64,000 bases of DNA from AP-15 sp963787425 (GTDB lineage Bacteria > Pseudomonadota > Alphaproteobacteria > ATCC43930 > CGMCC-115725). Positions 41,442 through 52,328 of this stretch are shown here, one piece after another. The first letter of the stretch is position 1, and the number at the start of each line of letters is the position of its first letter. The notes below the pieces were generated by a model, which had not been told where the DNA came from, ran no database searches, and worked only from the letters and a program-made list of their open reading frames with translations. Both the position numbers and the translations under genes were made by a program. Location: positions 1 through 64,000 of the forward strand of contig CAWBCV010000005.1 in assembly GCA_963787425.1 (NCBI GenBank), written 5' to 3'.

Positions 41442-41825
41442 CTAGCGTCCCGGGCTGCACCAGTGGTAGGTCTTTCCTTTCGAGACGAACGTTGTGTCGT
41501 TTAAAATCGTGTAGCTGAAACTGTATGTCCCGGTCGGAAGCTGCATCCGAGTTTCCGAGTCACACTTTGAGCTGCCGGAATATACTTGTCCTTTGATTGT
41601 GACTTTTTTCGCAGGACAATAGCCGCCCTGCCCTTCGGCTTGCGGGCTCAAACGGCCGTCGTAATAGCCGATGCTGGTCAGAATGTCAGGAACGCCCGCC
41701 CCACACGAGGTTGCGTATTCACCGTTCCGAAGAGGCAATCCGCTCGCAGCATGGCTGACGCCGGAATTTGCCACCGCCGCGGCGGCAATCACCCAAGACA
41801 AGATTTTGAAATGATACCTGCTCAT
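41442..41825 (-). CDS. Small secreted protein of unknown function
   Basis: 127 aa. It has a clear signal peptide (LSWVIAAAAVANSGVSHAA) and a mature part of about 100 residues with four cysteines (TSCGAG, GGYCPAKK, SSKCDSE, YHWCSPGR) that could form two disulfides. It has its own promoter region. Not recognised. Confidence 0.65.
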   Translation of the reverse strand: MSRYHFKILSWVIAAAAVANSGVSHAASGLPLRNGEYATSCGAGVPDILTSIGYYDGRLSPQAEGQGGYCPAKKVTIKGQVYSGSSKCDSETRMQLPTGTYSFSYTILNDTTFVSKGKTYHWCSPGR

Positions 41826-42297
41826 TTATCGAGCTCCCGAAACATGATGCCGTTCCGGCGGTCAGCGGAGCGGGAATTCTGCAATAAAAAACCCCTGCCA
41901 ACAATGAGCGGATTTGTGGAGGGATGAGACCACCACACGCGATTGCCAGTGGCAAAGTCGCGGCTCCCTAATCCGCCTGTTCCGCGGGCCACTTTTGTTC
42001 ACAGCCTAGATGATCCCTCTCCACTTCATCCTGCGTGAGCCGTGTCGTGGGGGGACTATAAGAAATTATTAACTATAGGATGCTACGATTAAATATCTAA
42101 AATTTTAAATAAATGTCTACGGTGCGTGTATTCGATCCGGTAGTTGCAAACTAAACCGGATTTGTGAGGGGCAATACTACACGCCTGTCGGTAAGATAAC
42201 GGTTCTGTAAAAAGCGCGCTTACAAGCGAAGAGGGTTCTGTTCACCTGACACTTCTTTGAAAGGGTATGTAATTGAACATTTGACCGGCTGGTTTTG
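41826..42297. other. Intergenic, AT-rich in its middle
   Basis: Bases about 42055-42125 are unusually AT-rich (ATTAACTATAGG, TAAATATCTAAAATTTTAAA), suited to promoters or a recombination edge. The frame of the methylase-helicase opens at 42277 after a TGA; its family N-terminus appears cut here. No gene was seen. Confidence 0.4.
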
Positions 42298-45200
42298 GTG
42301 CTTGACGATGTTTTTAATGAGGTTGTTCCCGGATATTCAACGGGAGAAAAAGCCAGGGGCCGCGATATCATCGCCGCCCTTCGGACCCTGAAAGAGATCG
42401 AAGGACGGGAGCCGACCGAAAGCGAGCGCGCCATCCTGCGCCGCTTTCCCGGCTTTGGCTGCGTCGCCCTGTCAATCTTCCCCGACCCGAGGACTGGGGC
42501 GTTCAAGGAGGGCTGGGAGCAGATCGGGCACGCGCTCCAGGACCTGCTGACCGAAGACGAATACGCGTCAGCCCGGCGCACGACCTTCAATGCCTTCTAC
42601 ACGTCGCCTGTCGTCATGCGCGCAGCTTTTGCCGGGCTTGAACGGCTCGGCCTTCCTGCCGACGCGCTCGTGCTTGAGCCTGGATGCGGAGCCGGGGGCT
42701 TCATGGGGGCCGCGCCTGCCGGCATGCGCTTTGTCGGCATCGAGATGGACAGCGTTTCCGGCAGGATCGCCCGCGCGCTCTATCCCGGCCATGACATCCG
42801 GATCGAGAACTTCCGCGACACGCGGCCGCCCGCGGTCGAAGGCGTCATTGGCAACGTCCCGTTCGCGGACATCGGCTATGACCACGGGCCGCATCGCTTC
42901 TCCCTGCACGATTATTTCTTTGCCAAATCGGTTGACGCGCTCGCCCCCGGCGGCGTGCTGGCGCTCGTTACCAGCCGCTTCACGCTCGACAAGGCGGATG
43001 GAAGCGCGCGCGAATATCTTGCGGCGCGGGCCGACTTCCTCGGCGCGATCCGCCTGCCCGACGATGCCTTCAAGGATCAGGGGACGACCGTCGTTGCCGA
43101 CCTCGTCTTCCTTCGCAAGCGCCATCCAGGCGAGGCCGAGGGCCATGCGGGCGACTGGCTGAACCTGGCCGCCCTCCCGCTCGACGGCGAGACCCGGGTG
43201 AACGCATGGTTCGCCTCCCGCCCGGACATGGTCATGGGCGAATTCGCCATCGGGCGCGGCCGCTATGGCCGGAACACGCTCAAGGTGGAGGCGCCGGCCG
43301 ACTATGAGGACCGGCTGTTCCGCGCGCTGCGGAGCCTGCCTGAAGGCGTCTTCTCTGCCGCAGCGGTTGCCGCGCCGACGGTTTGTCCGTCCGTCCCGCT
43401 CCCCGCCGGCCTCGGCGAAGGGTCGTTCCTGATCGAGGATGGGGCGATCCTGCAGATCGAGTGCGGGCAGATCCTCCCCGTCATGCACGGCCAGACGGCC
43501 CTGCGCGCCGGCGAGGGCAAGATCGGCCGCCGCCTTGCCGCCCTTATCGGGCTGCGCGACCGCGCCCGCGAGGTGCTGCGGTCCCAGAATGAGGGATGGC
43601 CGGAGGATGCGCGCCAGGCCGCGCGCCGGCGGCTGAACCGGGCCTATGACGCCTTCGTGCCGCTCTACGGGCCCATCAACAAGACGACTTTTTCGCTGAA
43701 CGCGCAGGGGAACGAGGTCCGGCGCATGCCGAACCTGGTCAGGTTCCGGGAAGATCCCGACGCCTTCCTGGTCATGTCCCTTGAGGAATATGACGAAGCA
43801 ACGGGGAAGGCCGCGAAATCGCCGATCATGATGCAGGACGTGGTCGGGCCTGCCTCCCCTGTCACGTCGGTTGCGACGGCCGAGGAAGGATTGCTGGTTT
43901 CGCTCAATGAGCGCGGCCGGGTCGATCTCGACCACATCGCCGCCCTGTATGGCAAGGACCGCGAGGCGATCCTGGCCGAGCTGGGCGAGCTCGTGTTCCT
44001 CGACCCCGAAACCGGCGTCTATGAAACCCGCGATGCCTACCTGTCCGGGAACGTCCGGCGGAAGCTGACAGCCGCGCGGGAAGCCGGGATCAAGCGCAAC
44101 ATCAAGGCGCTTGAGGCGATTCAGCCGGAGGACATTCTTCCCGGCGATATCGACGCCAACCTTGGCGCGCCCTGGATCCCTGTCGATGTTATCCGCGACT
44201 TTGCCGCCGGCCTGTTCGGCGTCGGCCGGCACGCGATTCAGATTGACCACCTGCCGAAAGACGCGCTCTGGACCGTCGCCGGCGACCGCGACGCCGAAGG
44301 CGCCGTCACAAACACCGAGGAATTCGGGACCAGGCGCATCGAGGGCCTCACGCTGCTTGAGCAGGCGCTGAACCTCCGCACGCCGAAAATCTACGACGAA
44401 TTCCGCGACGCCGACGGCAGCACGAAGCGGGTGGTCAACCAGGAGCAGACCGTCGCCGCGCTGGAAAAGCAGAAGCGGATCAAGCAGCGCTTCTCGGGCT
44501 GGATCTTCAGCGATCCGGACCGGGCGGAACGGCTGGTCAGGATTTACAACGACACGTTCAACAATCTGGTGGCGCGGACCTTCGACGGATCGCACCAGAC
44601 CTTCCCCGGCATGAACCGGACGGTGAAATTAATGCCGCACCAGACAGCCGCCATATGGCGTGTCGTCAGCGCGGGCAACACGCTTCTCGCGCACGCCGTC
44701 GGCGCCGGCAAGACCTACGAGATGGCGGCTTCGGCGATGAAGCTTAAGGAGACCGGCCTTGTCCGCAAGAGCCTTATCGCCGTGCCCAACCACATGCTCG
44801 AACAATTCGGCCGGGAGTTCCTTCACCTCTACCCGAACGCGCGGCTGCTGATCGCCGGCAAGGAAGATCTGGCCCGCGACCGCCGGAAGCTCCTGACGGC
44901 CAAGATCGCCACGGGCGACTGGGATGCAATCGTCGTCACGCACAGCTCGTTCGAGCGCATCGGCATGTCGAGCGCCTTCCAGGAGGAATTTCTTAAGGAG
45001 CAAATCTCCGAATACCGGAGCCTCCTGATCGAGGCGCAAAGCGACGAAGGACAGAGGCCGGAACATCATCAAGACGCTGGAAAAGCGGATTGCATCGTTC
45101 GAGGACAAGCTGAAGGAGCTGACGGCCGGGGACAAGAAGGACGACGGGCTCGTATTCGATGACCTTGGCGTGGACCAGCTCTTTATCGACGAGGCGCATT

Positions 45201-47327
45201 ATTTCAAGAATCTCGCCACGCCGACCAAGATGGACCGGGTCGCCGGCATCCAGACCGAGGGTTCTGAACGCGCTTTCGACCTGCTGATGAAGGCCCGCTA
45301 CCTCGAGGCCGCAGCATCCGGGGCGGGGCCTGGTGTTCGCAACCGGCACGCCCATCAGCAACACGATGGTCGAGATGTACACGTTGAAGCGGTATCTCGC
45401 CCCGGCGTTGCTGGAAGAGCGCGGCATCAGCCACTTCGACGCATGGGCCGCCTCCTTCGGCGAGGTCGTGCACACCATGGAAATCAGCCCGGACGGGTCT
45501 TCCCTGCGGTCGAACGCCCGGTTCGCAAAGTTCGTGAACCTGCCCGAGTTGCAACAGATGTTCCGCTCGTTCGCGGATGTGCAGACGGCGGACATGCTGA
45601 AACTGCCTGTCCCGGCGCTCAAGGGCGGCAAGGCGGCGGTCGTATCCTGCCCGATGTCGGACGAGCAGATCGAGATCCAGGCCGGCCTGATCGCCCGCTA
45701 CGAGCGTATCAGGCAAGGCGGCGTCAGCCCGAAAGACGACAACGCGCTGGCGATCACCACCGACGGCCGGAAACTCGCCCTCGACGCCCGCCTGATCGGC
45801 CCGGATGCCGTGGGGAGCCAGGAGTCCAAGCTGACCGCCGCGTTCAACAAAGCCGCCGGGATATGGCGCGAGACCGCGGATGTCAGGGGCACGCAGATGA
45901 TCTTCTGCGACATGGGCGTGAACCCGACAGGCTGGGGCTTTTCCGTCTACGACCAGATCAAGCGGGGCCTGATGGATCGCGGCGTGCCGCCGGAGCAGAT
46001 CGCCGACATCGGCGACGCGAACACGGACGCGAAGAAGGCCGCCCTGTTCGAGCGCATGCGAGCCGGCCAGGTCAGGTTCATGCTTGGATCGACGGCGAAG
46101 ATGGGAACCGGGACGAACGTCCAGACCCGCCTTTACGCCATGCACCATCTCGACGCGCCCTGGAAGCCGGCGGAGATCGAGCAGCGCGACGGCCGCATCC
46201 TGCGTCAGGGCAACCGGAACAAGGAGGTTGAAATCTATCGGTATGTCACGGAAGGCTCGTTCGACGCTTATATGTGGCAGACCTTGCAGAACAAGGCCCG
46301 GTTCATCGCCCAGGTCATGAAAGGCGATGTCGGCGTGCGGCGGGCCTCCGACATCGGCGGCCAGGAGCTGTCCTTCGCCGAGGTCAAGGCGATCGCCTCC
46401 GGCAACCCGGCCGTCCTGACCCTTGCCGAGATCGAGGCGGACGTGCAGCGCCTGACCCTGTTGAAGCGCTCGCATGCGGACGAGCAGTATCGCGCCCGCC
46501 AGCAGGTCAAGCGCCTGCCGGAGGATATCGAGCGCCTGACCCGGAAGGCCGAGGCCTGCGACGCCGACCATGCCCTTGCCGCCGCTTCCGGCGACACGAT
46601 CACAGTCGGCGGACGGGTCTACCGCGACCGGGAGAAGGCGATCGAGGCGATGAACGCGCTGTTGAAGCAGCATCTTGCCAACGTCGTCTCCACGACGCGC
46701 AGATGGGAGGTCGGCGTCTATCGCGGCTTGAGGTTGACGCTGGAGGCCGACACCGGGCACAAGCCGGAGATGATTTTCTCCGGCAGCCGGTCATACCGGC
46801 GCGAGTTTGGCAGCGTCGCCGCCGGGAACCTGTTCAACTTCATTGACGGTACGGTCGACATGCTGCCGCGGCAGGCCCGGAAGGCGCGGGACGAAGCGCG
46901 GCTTAAGGCGAGCCAGCTGGAGGGCTTCCGGGCGCGCATGGGGCAACGGTTCGGGCAGGAAGACCGGCTGGATTGCTTGCAGCGCATCCGGTCGCGGCTG
47001 GAAGCCCTGCTCTCCGGCACGGAAGGCGAGCCGGGCGAGATCGGGCGGCTGGTGGCCGGCTATGAGGGGATCACGGATGGCGCGGCTCCCGCCCCGCGCG
47101 TGGAGGCCGAACCTGAACTGCCTGCGCCGCCCGTGGAGATCGCGCCGATACCTGTTGAACCGGAAGCCGCCCCTGTCCGCCCTGCGGCCGAAGCGCCGCG
47201 CCCCGGCAAGTTCACCGAGGCATGGACGCAAACCAGCCTGTTCGCTCCCCTCACAACCCCAACGAAAGCGAAGCCGGTCGCGCGGCGGCGGACGGTGGAG
47301 AGAGCCGTCCAGCTCCGTTTATTTTGA
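42298..47327 (+). pseudogene. DarB-like adenine methylase-helicase, two frameshifts
   Basis: About 1,675 aa if repaired. The methylase part has FYTSPVVMRAAFAG, LEPGCGAGGFMGAAP (SAM site) and GNVPFADIGYD (the NPPY-type motif). The SNF2-like helicase part has LMPHQTAAIWRVV, LLAHAVGAGKTYEMAAS, DQLFIDEAHYFKNLATP, FATGTPISNTMVEMYTLKRY and QRDGRILRQGN. Such giant proteins occur on phages (DarB of P1) and plasmids, where they protect incoming DNA against restriction. The frame is lost near 45055 and again near 45325. The usual N-terminal lead may also be cut. The start is a GTG. Confidence 0.85.
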
Positions 47328-47628
47328 GGCAGCGGATGAAAGGCATGGCTCGTTTTGCGCTGTCACGGGATTGTCCTGGGGGGGAACGATGCCGGGGCCC
47401 TCGGGCAGTGCGAAATCGAGGAAATTGTATCGCGTAAGTTGCGCGCCCTGCAGGCGGTGCAGTCCGGGACAGGCGCGTACGATCGCTTGCTGATGACGAC
47501 GCGCAGCCTCGCCGCGACCACGACCGTGCAGCGGGGGCGGCTGCTCAATAACCAACAAAAAAGGGAAATTCGTCTTCGATAATTGGTACACTCGTCCAGT
47601 CGATGAAAGCACCGCAGAGCGTACCGCC
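47328..47628. other. Intergenic; upstream frame open into the MazG gene
   Basis: No separate gene is assigned. From about 47560 the frame of the next gene is already open and coding-like (GKFVFDNWYTRPVDESTAER) but without a standard start. So the MazG protein may have lost its true N-terminus. Confidence 0.4.
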
Positions 47629-49290
47629 GTGCTCGTTGCCGAATATGACGCCTTCGTGAGAGCCACCGACCAGTCAGCCGAGAAGTCGGCCAAGGATCGG
47701 TGGGATATCGCCATTTACGGGCTCGTGGGCGAGATCGGCTCCGTTCTTTCGGCGGTCAAAAAAGAGCTGCTGGGCGCCGGCGCGGAGATTTCGCGACTGG
47801 CGACGGACGAGATCAAGCAAGAGCTCGGCGATGTGTTGTGGTACTCGTTCTCGCTCGCCCAAATCAACGGTAAACCGAAGAACATACTGGCCCAGGACAT
47901 CACCGACCTCCGGATGGAACTCAGCGGCAAGGAGGAATGGTCGGCTAAATTTCGGGCGGCGCTCGATCAGGAAAGACGGGACGAATTTTTAGAGGCGGCG
48001 AAGACCTTCCCGGACAGCGAGACCATCACCTTTGATGATTACCAGAATCTGGCGTTTCTGACGGCGCGCACCGACCACAAAGTCCTGTTGGAAGTATGTC
48101 TCGCCGTGCTTTGGCAGCTGGGCGCGCAGCTTCTCCGTGGGAAACTCCCGGACATCGAATTGGAGCTCAACACCTCGGTCACTGAAAAACCGCTCGAACG
48201 TGCGTTGGGCGAGATCGCCTGGCACGTCTCCGCGCTGGCCAGGCTCTACGATCTGTCGCTCGATGAGATTGCCGAGGCGAATAAGAAGAAGGTGTCATTT
48301 CGGATGACGCGCGGCGCGCCGACGCCGCTCCATGACGAAGATGTCCATCGCGCCGATCAGCGATTTCCCCGCAAATTCGAGATCGCTTTCCTCACCGTGG
48401 GGAAAGGGCACTCAAGAATGTACATGAACGGTCGACAGATCGGCGACGAGCTGACCGACAATTCGTACGAGGACGATGGGTATCGCTTTCACGATGTGCT
48501 GCACATCGCCAATGCTGCCATCCTTGGCTGGTCCCCGGTATTGCGCAGCGTCTTGGGGCTCAAGCGAAAGTACGACCCGCGGATTGACGAGGTTCAAGAC
48601 GGCGCCCGTGCGACGATCGTCGAAGAAGCCATCGTCAAGGTGATCCACTCGGAGGGCGGGCGGCTCGCCGGTCATCCCACGGACCGCGTGCAGTTCTTCT
48701 CTCGGCGGAGCGACATCACATTTCGGTTTCTGGCCCTCATCCACGCCTTCGTTGTGGGGCTGGAGGTGGAGAAGAACAAATACTGGGAATGGGAAGACGC
48801 TATCATGGCGGGGCACAGGGTCTTCTACGAGCTCAATAAAGAAGAACAGGGGACGGTGAGCGTCGATCTCGAAGCCCGCACGATAACCTTCCGGCCCGCC
48901 GTTTTCGTCGACTTGTCAGGGACGGTGAGCGGTTTCGGCAGTGTTATGGTCGACATCAATGAGCACACGGCGCCGGGAGAAAGCAGCACCGCCGGAGCGG
49001 CCATCGAGCGAGCGCGTCAGGCTGCCTTAAGACGCGCCATTCTTCAAGCGGTCGGACATGATCAGCCGTCGCCTGAGCTACTTGGGATGATCGAATTGAA
49101 AATACTTGATCCTCGTCGGGTCAGCATCAAGACGCACGGATCGCTGCGATCCGAGATTTGGGATCGCAAGATCATCACTTTCAGAACCATGCTGTCGGAA
49201 GTCGGCCACACAATCAGTGGCACGGCGCTTGCGCTCTCCGATGCGCGGGACGCCCTTCCGTCGGGCGGGGGCGGTAAGCAGGGCGCCTAA
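47629..49290 (+). CDS. MazG-like nucleotide pyrophosphohydrolase with MazG_C domain
   Basis: 553 aa from GTG 47629. The MazG helices are at about 25-80: IYGLVGEIGSVLSAVKKE (Glu35) and EIKQELGDVLWYSF (Glu66, Asp69), the metal sites. The later region RFHDVLHIANAAILGWSPVL, ATIVEEAIVKVIHSEGGR and LIHAFVVGLEVEKNKYWEWE matches the MazG C-terminal domain found in DNA-modification loci. MazG enzymes hydrolyse (d)NTPs. It is convergent with the thymine-modification-like gene and overlaps it by four bases. Confidence 0.78.
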   Translation: MLVAEYDAFVRATDQSAEKSAKDRWDIAIYGLVGEIGSVLSAVKKELLGAGAEISRLATDEIKQELGDVLWYSFSLAQINGKPKNILAQDITDLRMELSGKEEWSAKFRAALDQERRDEFLEAAKTFPDSETITFDDYQNLAFLTARTDHKVLLEVCLAVLWQLGAQLLRGKLPDIELELNTSVTEKPLERALGEIAWHVSALARLYDLSLDEIAEANKKKVSFRMTRGAPTPLHDEDVHRADQRFPRKFEIAFLTVGKGHSRMYMNGRQIGDELTDNSYEDDGYRFHDVLHIANAAILGWSPVLRSVLGLKRKYDPRIDEVQDGARATIVEEAIVKVIHSEGGRLAGHPTDRVQFFSRRSDITFRFLALIHAFVVGLEVEKNKYWEWEDAIMAGHRVFYELNKEEQGTVSVDLEARTITFRPAVFVDLSGTVSGFGSVMVDINEHTAPGESSTAGAAIERARQAALRRAILQAVGHDQPSPELLGMIELKILDPRRVSIKTHGSLRSEIWDRKIITFRTMLSEVGHTISGTALALSDARDALPSGGGGKQGA

Positions 49291-50309
49291 ATCAGCTCGA
49301 GCTGCTTCGGCTGTCCTGCCGAGACTGCTGCCTCCGCGACCGGCACCGAGAGACCCCAGCGCGGCGGAAAAGCCGGCCTTTCTTGGGCCTCTGGGGCAGG
49401 ACGGAAGGCCTGCTTGATGCGCTTGCGCGCGCTTACTCCGCGCACTTCGGGATGAGCAACACGAGCGTATTTCGAAATTTCGCAAAAGAGGTTCTGGCAA
49501 TCGATCGGCTGCAGCGGCCTACCAAACAGCCCGTCAAAGCGCAGCCCGAGGCGGGCGAATTCGGCCTGTTGGCGATCGACCATGCGGTAGATGACGTCCG
49601 TCGGCGTGAGCCGGCCGATATCCGTGAAACATTTCGCGATGCCGTCGAGGGCGCCCGGACCGGCGACGACGAAATCCGCTTCATCGAAATCGAGCAAGTT
49701 CGAATAGTTGAGGTCGATGACATATTGGAAGGCAAGGAAGGGACCGAGACCCGGAAAAGGCTTGATCATCTCGTAAGCGGCGCGCAAGGATCGCGCCTTG
49801 CTGAGCCGCGCCGGCAGGCCATCCTCGATCATGCGCACCAGCAGCGCGAGATGGTTGTCGTGCTTTCGCTCATGGCCGAAAGCCGGCGCCGGCATGATGT
49901 AAGCGGCGGAGTAAATGCGCTCGCCGCGGTTGCGGAGCGCACCGAGCGCTAGGGAGATGTGATTCAAATCGGCCGATTGCCAAGTCAAAGGACCAAGAGC
50001 CCATTCGAGGTAGCGCCAGGTCTCGATCTTGTTGAAGAGCTTAAAAAGAAGCGTGCGGAAGAAGACCTCGACCGGCGCTTGCGAGCGGTCTTCCCTGTAA
50101 AGTACCTCGCGGATCAAATATTGGCTCACTCGGTCGGCGGCGCGATACGCGTTGGTGAACCGGTAATTGCGCAAAACGGGGTCCGCGGTCCAAGGACCGC
50201 GCAGGTCGCCCAGGCGGCGCAGATACATCGCCTGTCGCTCGGCAGCGAAGCGCCAGTAGGTGTCGTAGACGCAGCTGGGTGTCATCGGCATCTCCGTCGC
50301 TCGCGTCAT
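49287..50309 (-). CDS. Putative DNA base hypermodification protein (thymine pyrophosphorylase-like)
   Basis: 340 aa from the ATG at 50307-50309. Characteristic blocks: YDTYWRFAAERQAMYLRRL, NYRFTNAYRAADRVSQYLIR, VFFRTLLFKLFNKIETWRYL, IYSAAYIMPAP, KHDNHLALLVRMIEDGLPAR, DFVVAGPGALDGIAKCF and DCQNLFCEISKYARVAHPE. I recall these from the alpha-glutamyl/putrescinyl thymine pyrophosphorylase and hydroxymethyl-dU kinase helical family, which convert activated thymines in phage DNA to hypermodified bases. No kinase domain is attached. It lies between MazG and Nmad2, which supports a modification cassette. Confidence 0.78.
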   Translation of the reverse strand: MTRATEMPMTPSCVYDTYWRFAAERQAMYLRRLGDLRGPWTADPVLRNYRFTNAYRAADRVSQYLIREVLYREDRSQAPVEVFFRTLLFKLFNKIETWRYLEWALGPLTWQSADLNHISLALGALRNRGERIYSAAYIMPAPAFGHERKHDNHLALLVRMIEDGLPARLSKARSLRAAYEMIKPFPGLGPFLAFQYVIDLNYSNLLDFDEADFVVAGPGALDGIAKCFTDIGRLTPTDVIYRMVDRQQAEFARLGLRFDGLFGRPLQPIDCQNLFCEISKYARVAHPEVRGVSARKRIKQAFRPAPEAQERPAFPPRWGLSVPVAEAAVSAGQPKQLELI

Positions 50310-50346
50310 GATAGACGAATTACGCGGCGAGCAACGGGCCGTCGTC

Positions 50347-50943
50347 TTACTGCGTCCAGTTTGTCGGGTCGCCCACGCAGCCGTGCGCCGGCTGCTCGCG
50401 AAGCCATGCGGCGAAGCCCTCGGCCCGCTCGGGCGGAAAGCAGCACTTATGGCCCTGAGTTCGATGCACAAATTCCGGAAAATCGGCCGGAACCGCCGGG
50501 CCCTCGGCGCCCCAATAGGCAAATTCGCGCGCTAGTAGAACGCGATCAGTCGTGCCTGTATCGCGGCGGAGGTTCGGCGCGCTTACCTGGCCGGCTGGTT
50601 CGCTGTGAAACGAATTGTCCTGTATGAAGCGGCCGGTGTTGGGGTCGCGGTGATAGATGTTGTCGCCATAGCGCAGCATGAGGCTGCCGCGCATCACCGG
50701 GCGTTTGCGGCGGAATCGCGGATCGAACCAGTACCGGTCGAAGTCGATGATCTCATCGATGCGCATCCAGTAGGTGAGGCGGCCGAGGCCGCCATTGGGC
50801 CTCGATCCGGTGCCGACGATGTAATCGCCCACCTCGGCGTATTGCCGTATTTTGGGCTTGCAGGCCGCGAGCGTGCAGATCCCATGAAACGGGTTTGGTG
50901 CAAAACCCAGATCGTGGTCGATCACATAGCTGTAAACCCGCAT
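50347..50943 (-). CDS. Nmad2-family nucleotide-modification-associated protein
   Basis: 198 aa. It starts MRVYSYVIDHDLGFAPNPFH, then GICTLAACKPKIRQYAEVGD, YIVGTGSRPNGGLGRLTYWM and GDNIYHRDPNTGRF, the layout of the Nmad2 domain described by comparative genomics as linked to DNA modification. Its biochemical role is unknown. It is 37 bp upstream of the thymine-modification-like gene on the same strand. Confidence 0.75.
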   Translation of the reverse strand: MRVYSYVIDHDLGFAPNPFHGICTLAACKPKIRQYAEVGDYIVGTGSRPNGGLGRLTYWMRIDEIIDFDRYWFDPRFRRKRPVMRGSLMLRYGDNIYHRDPNTGRFIQDNSFHSEPAGQVSAPNLRRDTGTTDRVLLAREFAYWGAEGPAVPADFPEFVHRTQGHKCCFPPERAEGFAAWLREQPAHGCVGDPTNWTQ

Positions 50944-50947
50944 CCCT

Positions 50948-51406
50948 CTAGCCGCATTTGTTGCGGCGCGTGACGGGCTCCGCGCGCGCCGCGCCGCTCG
51001 GCGTCGACCAGGATACGGTCTCGCCGGAAATCGCTACCCGCACTTTTTCGGCATCCCAAGGGATCGTATCTGAGCCGTATCGCTCGATGGCGACCGGCAC
51101 GCGTCCCTCGCCGCCGGCACGCGGCCAGACACCGATGACTTGGCCGCCGGCGCGGGCGACCTTGCCCGCCACCTGTGACAAACCGCCGTCGACATCGCAT
51201 TCAGGGCTCAGGATAACCAAGAGCACCCATTCGGTCGTATCCTTGCTCTCGCCATCCTCCTCGGCCTCGGCGGCGAGAAATGCCTCAAGATCTTCAATGT
51301 CTTGTCCGGGATCGCACTCGACTCCGGCCGCCGCCAGCAAGGTGAGCAGCTCGGTCAGCTCCTCGGAGGTCAATGCCGGGAACTTATAAACGATGACGCG
51401 CGCCAT
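50948..51406 (-). CDS. Hypothetical Rossmann-like protein of the modification cassette
   Basis: 152 aa from the ATG at 51404-51406. Strand-helix alternation is seen in ARVIVYKFPALTSEELTELL, TTEWVLLVILSPECDVDGG, GGQVIGVWPRAGGEG and YGSDTIPWDAEKVRVAI. The pattern is reminiscent of TIR-like or flavodoxin-like folds, but no NADase glutamate can be placed with confidence. It is the first gene of the run with Nmad2 and ends 4 bp before it. Confidence 0.55.
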   Translation of the reverse strand: MARVIVYKFPALTSEELTELLTLLAAAGVECDPGQDIEDLEAFLAAEAEEDGESKDTTEWVLLVILSPECDVDGGLSQVAGKVARAGGQVIGVWPRAGGEGRVPVAIERYGSDTIPWDAEKVRVAISGETVSWSTPSGAARAEPVTRRNKCG

Positions 51407-52136
51407 AATGCAAAGCCTCAGGTTCTTACTATGTTCCATAGATAGGGTGTCGACCTGCGATAGAAAAGGGTTCCCGCATACACGCCATCGGCTGAGCCTT
51501 GGGCTCGTCGCCGAGCGGGCGAGGAAACCCAACGTTCAGAGTGAGCATGGGCGCTGCTGCGCGTCGGTGCGGACGCCTTCGACAGCCTCGGCGCGACCTG
51601 GCGCTGGCCCTCTTGCAACGCTAACTCGTCACGCGGCAAGGCTGGCTGCGGTCCAACGACGTGAGCGAGGCCCTGACCTATACCAAGCCGTTGCCTGGAT
51701 CGACCGTCGTTCAGGTCGTCACCTTCCTCGGCTGGCGGCTAGGCGGCTGGCCCGGCGCACTCGTTGCGACGGTGATGTTTCTGCTCCCGGCGCTTACGAT
51801 CCCGCCACCTATCGGCCTTCGGCAGCGGCCCGCAATCGGTCGTGACGCTGTGTCCGGTTTCCGATTTTTTACGCCGCTGAAATTCCGACCCGCCATCCAA
51901 TAGCGTCAAATTCAGAACGCTCACGCTGAACAATGCGAGTATTCCGCATTCCTGTGTTCTGTCAATTGAGCCTCTTGTTTTTCGGGAGCGATCCGTAAGC
52001 GGGTCGCCCCACCAGTCAACCGGCTGCCCGCTCCGTTCGGCCTTCGGCCTCCCGTGTTGCCGGTTTCCCCTGCGGGTGACTGAACGGGTCTATGCCCCGC
52101 CTGAACCGTCTCCCATCGAAAACAAAGGAGGCTCAC
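51407..52136. other. Intergenic with a chromate transporter remnant
   Basis: Apart from the ChrA fragment at about 51600-51820, no gene is recognised. A Shine-Dalgarno AAAGGAGG ends the stretch just before the 63-aa ORF at 52137. Confidence 0.45.
51600..51825 (+). pseudogene. Chromate transporter (ChrA) remnant
   Basis: The frame reads GWLRSNDVSEALTYTKPLPG, then STVVQVVTFLGWRLGGWPG and ALVATVMFLLPA, one repeat of the ChrA membrane fold (the LPG..V......G...G..GA motif). There is a stop upstream and the frame breaks after LLPA. Only about 70 residues of some 400 remain. Confidence 0.6.
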
Positions 52137-52328
52137 ATGAGGACCACATGGAACAGCGTAAACTACGCGATCTATGAAAAGAACGTGCGCGGATATCTTG
52201 CCACGCATTTTGGGCTCTCGGTCTATCCGTACGCGGACGCGAAGATCATCGTCGATTTCCTCGGAGGCCGGGCGCCCTACCAGTGCGCGCTGGCGATCGC
52301 CCGGAACAATGGGCTTTCGGCGGGGTGA
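52137..52328 (+). CDS. Small hypothetical protein, 63 aa
   Basis: The start at ATG 52137 is fixed by AAAGGAGG 6 nt before it. The sequence has WNSVNYAIYEKNVRGYLATH then YPYADAKIIVDFLGG and a basic-aromatic character. Not recognised; such genes are common on alphaproteobacterial mobile elements. Confidence 0.55.
   Translation: MRTTWNSVNYAIYEKNVRGYLATHFGLSVYPYADAKIIVDFLGGRAPYQCALAIARNNGLSAG

Noticed and set aside
42568..44595. 675-aa open frame on the minus strand opposite the DarB-like gene
   Set aside because: It is a GC-bias shadow: the plus strand holds clear methylase and helicase motifs over the same bases, and the minus translation has no family motif.
45204..46760. 518-aa minus-strand open frame
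   Set aside because: Same reason; it mirrors the helicase part of the DarB-like gene.
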